A stretch of 64,000 nucleotides of DNA from Tichowtungia aerotolerans. GTDB lineage: Bacteria; Verrucomicrobiota; Kiritimatiellia; Kiritimatiellales; Tichowtungiaceae. Under the pieces are notes generated by a model that did no database searches, was not told where the DNA came from, and saw only the letters and a program-made list of their open reading frames with translations. The position numbers and the translations under genes are program-made. Location: positions 3,538,900-3,602,899 of the forward strand of contig NZ_CP047593.1 in NCBI RefSeq assembly GCF_009905215.1, given 5' to 3'. Shown here in pieces: positions 62,425-64,000 of this stretch; the stretch's first letter is position 1, and each line of letters opens with the position of its first letter.

Positions 62425-62938
62425 CGGTCGGCACGGTGCCGGACATTCTCAACACGGATCAAGGATGCCAGTTCACGTCAGATGAGTTGATCGGGCGGCT
62501 CAAAGAGCTGGGTATAACAATTAGCATGGACGGCAAAGGCCCTGGCTGGACAACGTGGTCATTGAACGGTTCTGGCGGAGCATCAAGTATGAGGACATCT
62601 ACCTGAAATCATACGAGAACGGCTGGGAACTTGAACGGAGCATTGAAGCGTATATGATGCGCTACAATTGCAAGCGTCCACACCAGCCGCTTGGGGATGC
62701 CACGCCGGAGGAAGTGTATAGAGGCACAGTCGAGCTGGCTGCAGGAAAAAAGACTTTTCATCCCTCCCCCGGGGGAGGGATCGGTTGACAGAAACCGGAG
62801 CCTATGCGACACAACTTAAACGGAGCACCGAGTGGTTTAAACCCTGAGTCCACTTCTATACGCTAGATTTTAATTCTAAAAATATATTTTATCACAACTC
62901 AGTAGAAATTTTACAAATAAGCATGCAATTTATAACTT

Positions 62939-64000
62939 CTATTCTAAGCCTTGAGCACCCGTTTCAATCCTGATCAAAGCATCCAACGGCCATCTAATTG
63001 GTTTTTTAGAAGGCAAATGCACAGGTCTTATGGCCTCTGTTTGTTTCATATATTTATCTAACTGTACGCATAGAGACTTGGCTTTCTCCATATTGCTTAA
63101 CAACAGATTATTCGCTTCTGAAACATCTGAACTTAAATTATACAATTCAAATGTTTCATTCAAATGGAAATAAATTAACTTCCAATCCCCCTTAATAATG
63201 GCTGTTGAAGGCGTCACACCACCATTTTTAAAATCGGGACCATTAATGGCCTCGCCATCAAATCGATAAGGAAGATGGAAAAACAAAGGCCGCTCCATCA
63301 ACTTTCTTGATTTTCGCCCCTTAATCAATACACTTAGATCCTTGCCGTCAATCTGACTCTTATTCTCCCCCAACGAATCAAAACAGCCTGTTATTGAAAG
63401 AATGGTTGTGTAAAGATCCTCGATAATTACAGGCGTATCTACTTCCATATTCTTCGCACCACTACCGGGCCATTTTATAATTGCAGGAACACGTATTCCA
63501 CCCTCATACAAACAAGCTTTTCCACTGCGTAAAGGATAATTAAAATCATATTTTTTACCATACAAACTCTTGCTTTGTCGCCACAAAACACGCCCCCCGT
63601 TGTCGGAATAAAAAATAACAAGTGTATTATCAGCCTGACCAGCATCTTCAATTGCCTGCAAAAACCGCCCTAAGCTAACATCAACTCCCTCAATCATCGT
63701 TGCATAATCGGGCTCTTCTGCGAGTTCGCCCGAACGCCTCTCATAATGTGCACCAAACCGTGGATCCTGTTGAATAGGAGTATGCACCGCATAGTGAGCC
63801 ATATTCATAAAAAATGGAGTCCCATCCTTCATTGCCCGCTCTATTTCAATGATCGCCTTATCAGTCAGCGCCTCAGTCAGATAGGTATCACTTCCATAAT
63901 AGTCTTCAAGCCCCGGAACCTGCATCGTTTTATTTTTCTGATTTTCATAGTTATCGGTTCCATAATAACTACCCGGTTGACCATATTGACTTCCGCCAAT
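62939..64000 (-). CDS. sulfatase (arylsulfatase family), C-terminal part, runs off the window
   Basis: 353 codons to the window edge; the true start lies beyond 64000. It shows YLTEALTDKAIIEIERA, FFMNMAHYAVHTPIQ (a conserved sulfatase His region), TLVIFYSDNGGR (metal-ligand Asp-Asn), and the RSGKACLYEGGIRVPAIIKWPG segment with conserved Lys/Glu/Gly/Arg of S1-family sulfatases. The formylglycine site (CxPSR) and signal peptide would be outside the window. It would remove sulfate esters from a polysaccharide or sugar. It is AT-rich like the GH94 gene, and the IS3 element lies 86 bp downstream of its stop. Confidence 0.92.
   Translation of the reverse strand: MGGSQYGQPGSYYGTDNYENQKNKTMQVPGLEDYYGSDTYLTEALTDKAIIEIERAMKDGTPFFMNMAHYAVHTPIQQDPRFGAHYERRSGELAEEPDYATMIEGVDVSLGRFLQAIEDAGQADNTLVIFYSDNGGRVLWRQSKSLYGKKYDFNYPLRSGKACLYEGGIRVPAIIKWPGSGAKNMEVDTPVIIEDLYTTILSITGCFDSLGENKSQIDGKDLSVLIKGRKSRKLMERPLFFHLPYRFDGEAINGPDFKNGGVTPSTAIIKGDWKLIYFHLNETFELYNLSSDVSEANNLLLSNMEKAKSLCVQLDKYMKQTEAIRPVHLPSKKPIRWPLDALIRIETGAQGLE

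Larger units (their letters stand above)
60473..62788 (+). pseudogene. IS3 transposase OrfB, interrupted and mutated
   Basis: The N-terminal part (60473-60983) has the HTH_21 region and the first DDE block (WCADITYIPMAKGFMYLFAVMDWHSRK in outline). An in-frame TGA at 60950-60952 follows GFCL. The IS256 element then splits the codon after ESVG. The second part (62434-62788) resumes with TVPDILNTDQGCQFTS (second Asp), loses one base near 62540 (GKGPGW for the expected GKGRWLDN), and continues in the next frame as VVIERFWRSIKYEDIY (catalytic Glu) to a natural C-terminus. There are three independent lesions. Confidence 0.85.
60103..62852. mobile_element. decayed IS3-family element, interrupted by an IS256 element
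   Basis: Probable ends TGGACCACCGGTTAA (60103) and the inverted GGTTTAAACCCTGAGTCCA (end 62852) are imperfect inverted repeats. Removing the nested 1.45 kb element and one target copy leaves about 1.3 kb, the normal IS3 size. orfA is intact. orfB carries a stop, the insertion and a one-base deletion. No target duplication at the outer ends is evident. Confidence 0.8.

Noticed and set aside
1-64000. CRISPR array, rRNA operon or prophage
   Set aside because: No regularly spaced direct repeats, no rRNA-like sequence and no phage structural genes are present.

Overview
This is a 64 kb bacterial chromosome segment with dense, mostly minus-strand operons, many 1-4 nt gene overlaps (ATGA, TGATG, TAATG) and many secreted polysaccharide-active proteins. 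The combination points to a PVC-group polysaccharide degrader, most likely a Kiritimatiellota (Pontiella-like) marine anaerobe: a Kelch-SSS symporter, several Gfo/Idh/MocA oxidoreductases, calcium-binding linkers at secreted-protein C-termini, a corrinoid protein with its activator and a PocR-AraC regulator, and a sulfatase. The taxonomic assignment is inference from gene content only.

Region 1 (1-29.7 kb) is a carbohydrate utilisation locus. A minus-strand operon (about 8.0 to 0.02 kb) encodes a Gfo/Idh/MocA oxidoreductase, an SGNH hydrolase, a lipoprotein of unknown function, an FAD oxidoreductase, a 2-hydroxyacid dehydrogenase, a sugar isomerase/epimerase, an alpha/beta esterase and a small membrane protein. 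A second minus-strand block (17.8 to 8.1 kb) encodes a Kelch-SSS transporter, another Gfo/Idh/MocA enzyme, two paralogous secreted proteins that I read as helical-toroid polysaccharide lyase-like enzymes, and a CBM96-like protein. A very large secreted multidomain protein lies at 17.9-21.1 kb. Divergently on the plus strand are a third toroid paralogue, a DUF1961-like lipoprotein and a LacI regulator; matching putative operators precede the toroid gene and the LacI gene. An esterase, an SDR, an OYE-type flavoenzyme and an XRE-cupin regulator follow. Together these fit capture, cleavage, import and redox processing of an acidic or modified polysaccharide whose identity cannot be read from sequence.

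Region 2 (29.8-55.2 kb) is more core-like. It holds an ECF sigma/anti-sigma/periplasmic-protein operon, a membrane M50-like protease, tyrA-aroA-cmk::plsC (cytidylate kinase fused to an acyltransferase), a periplasmic binding protein with a hybrid histidine kinase, ClpC, a corrinoid protein with RACo-type activator and PocR regulator, a frameshifted lipoprotein gene, resB-ccsA-hemL beside an octaheme HEAT/TPR cytochrome, mnmA, a CDF metal transporter and tRNA-Met(CAT).

Region 3 (55.2-64 kb) starts directly after the tRNA and looks like an accessory island. It contains an ISL3 element that truncates an alcohol dehydrogenase gene, a visibly more AT-rich GH94 phosphorylase, a decayed IS3 element with an IS256 element nested in it (perfect 9-bp target duplication), and the C-terminal part of a sulfatase running off the window.

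The most unusual signal is a dispersed palindrome, TTTCCAA-N3-TTGGAAA. It has ten copies with perfect inner arms plus several near-perfect ones, in genes (all three codon phases) and between genes, with a non-conserved spacer. It occurs as helically phased pairs (31, 31 and 42 bp centre to centre) at three loci. I did not find it right of the tRNA.
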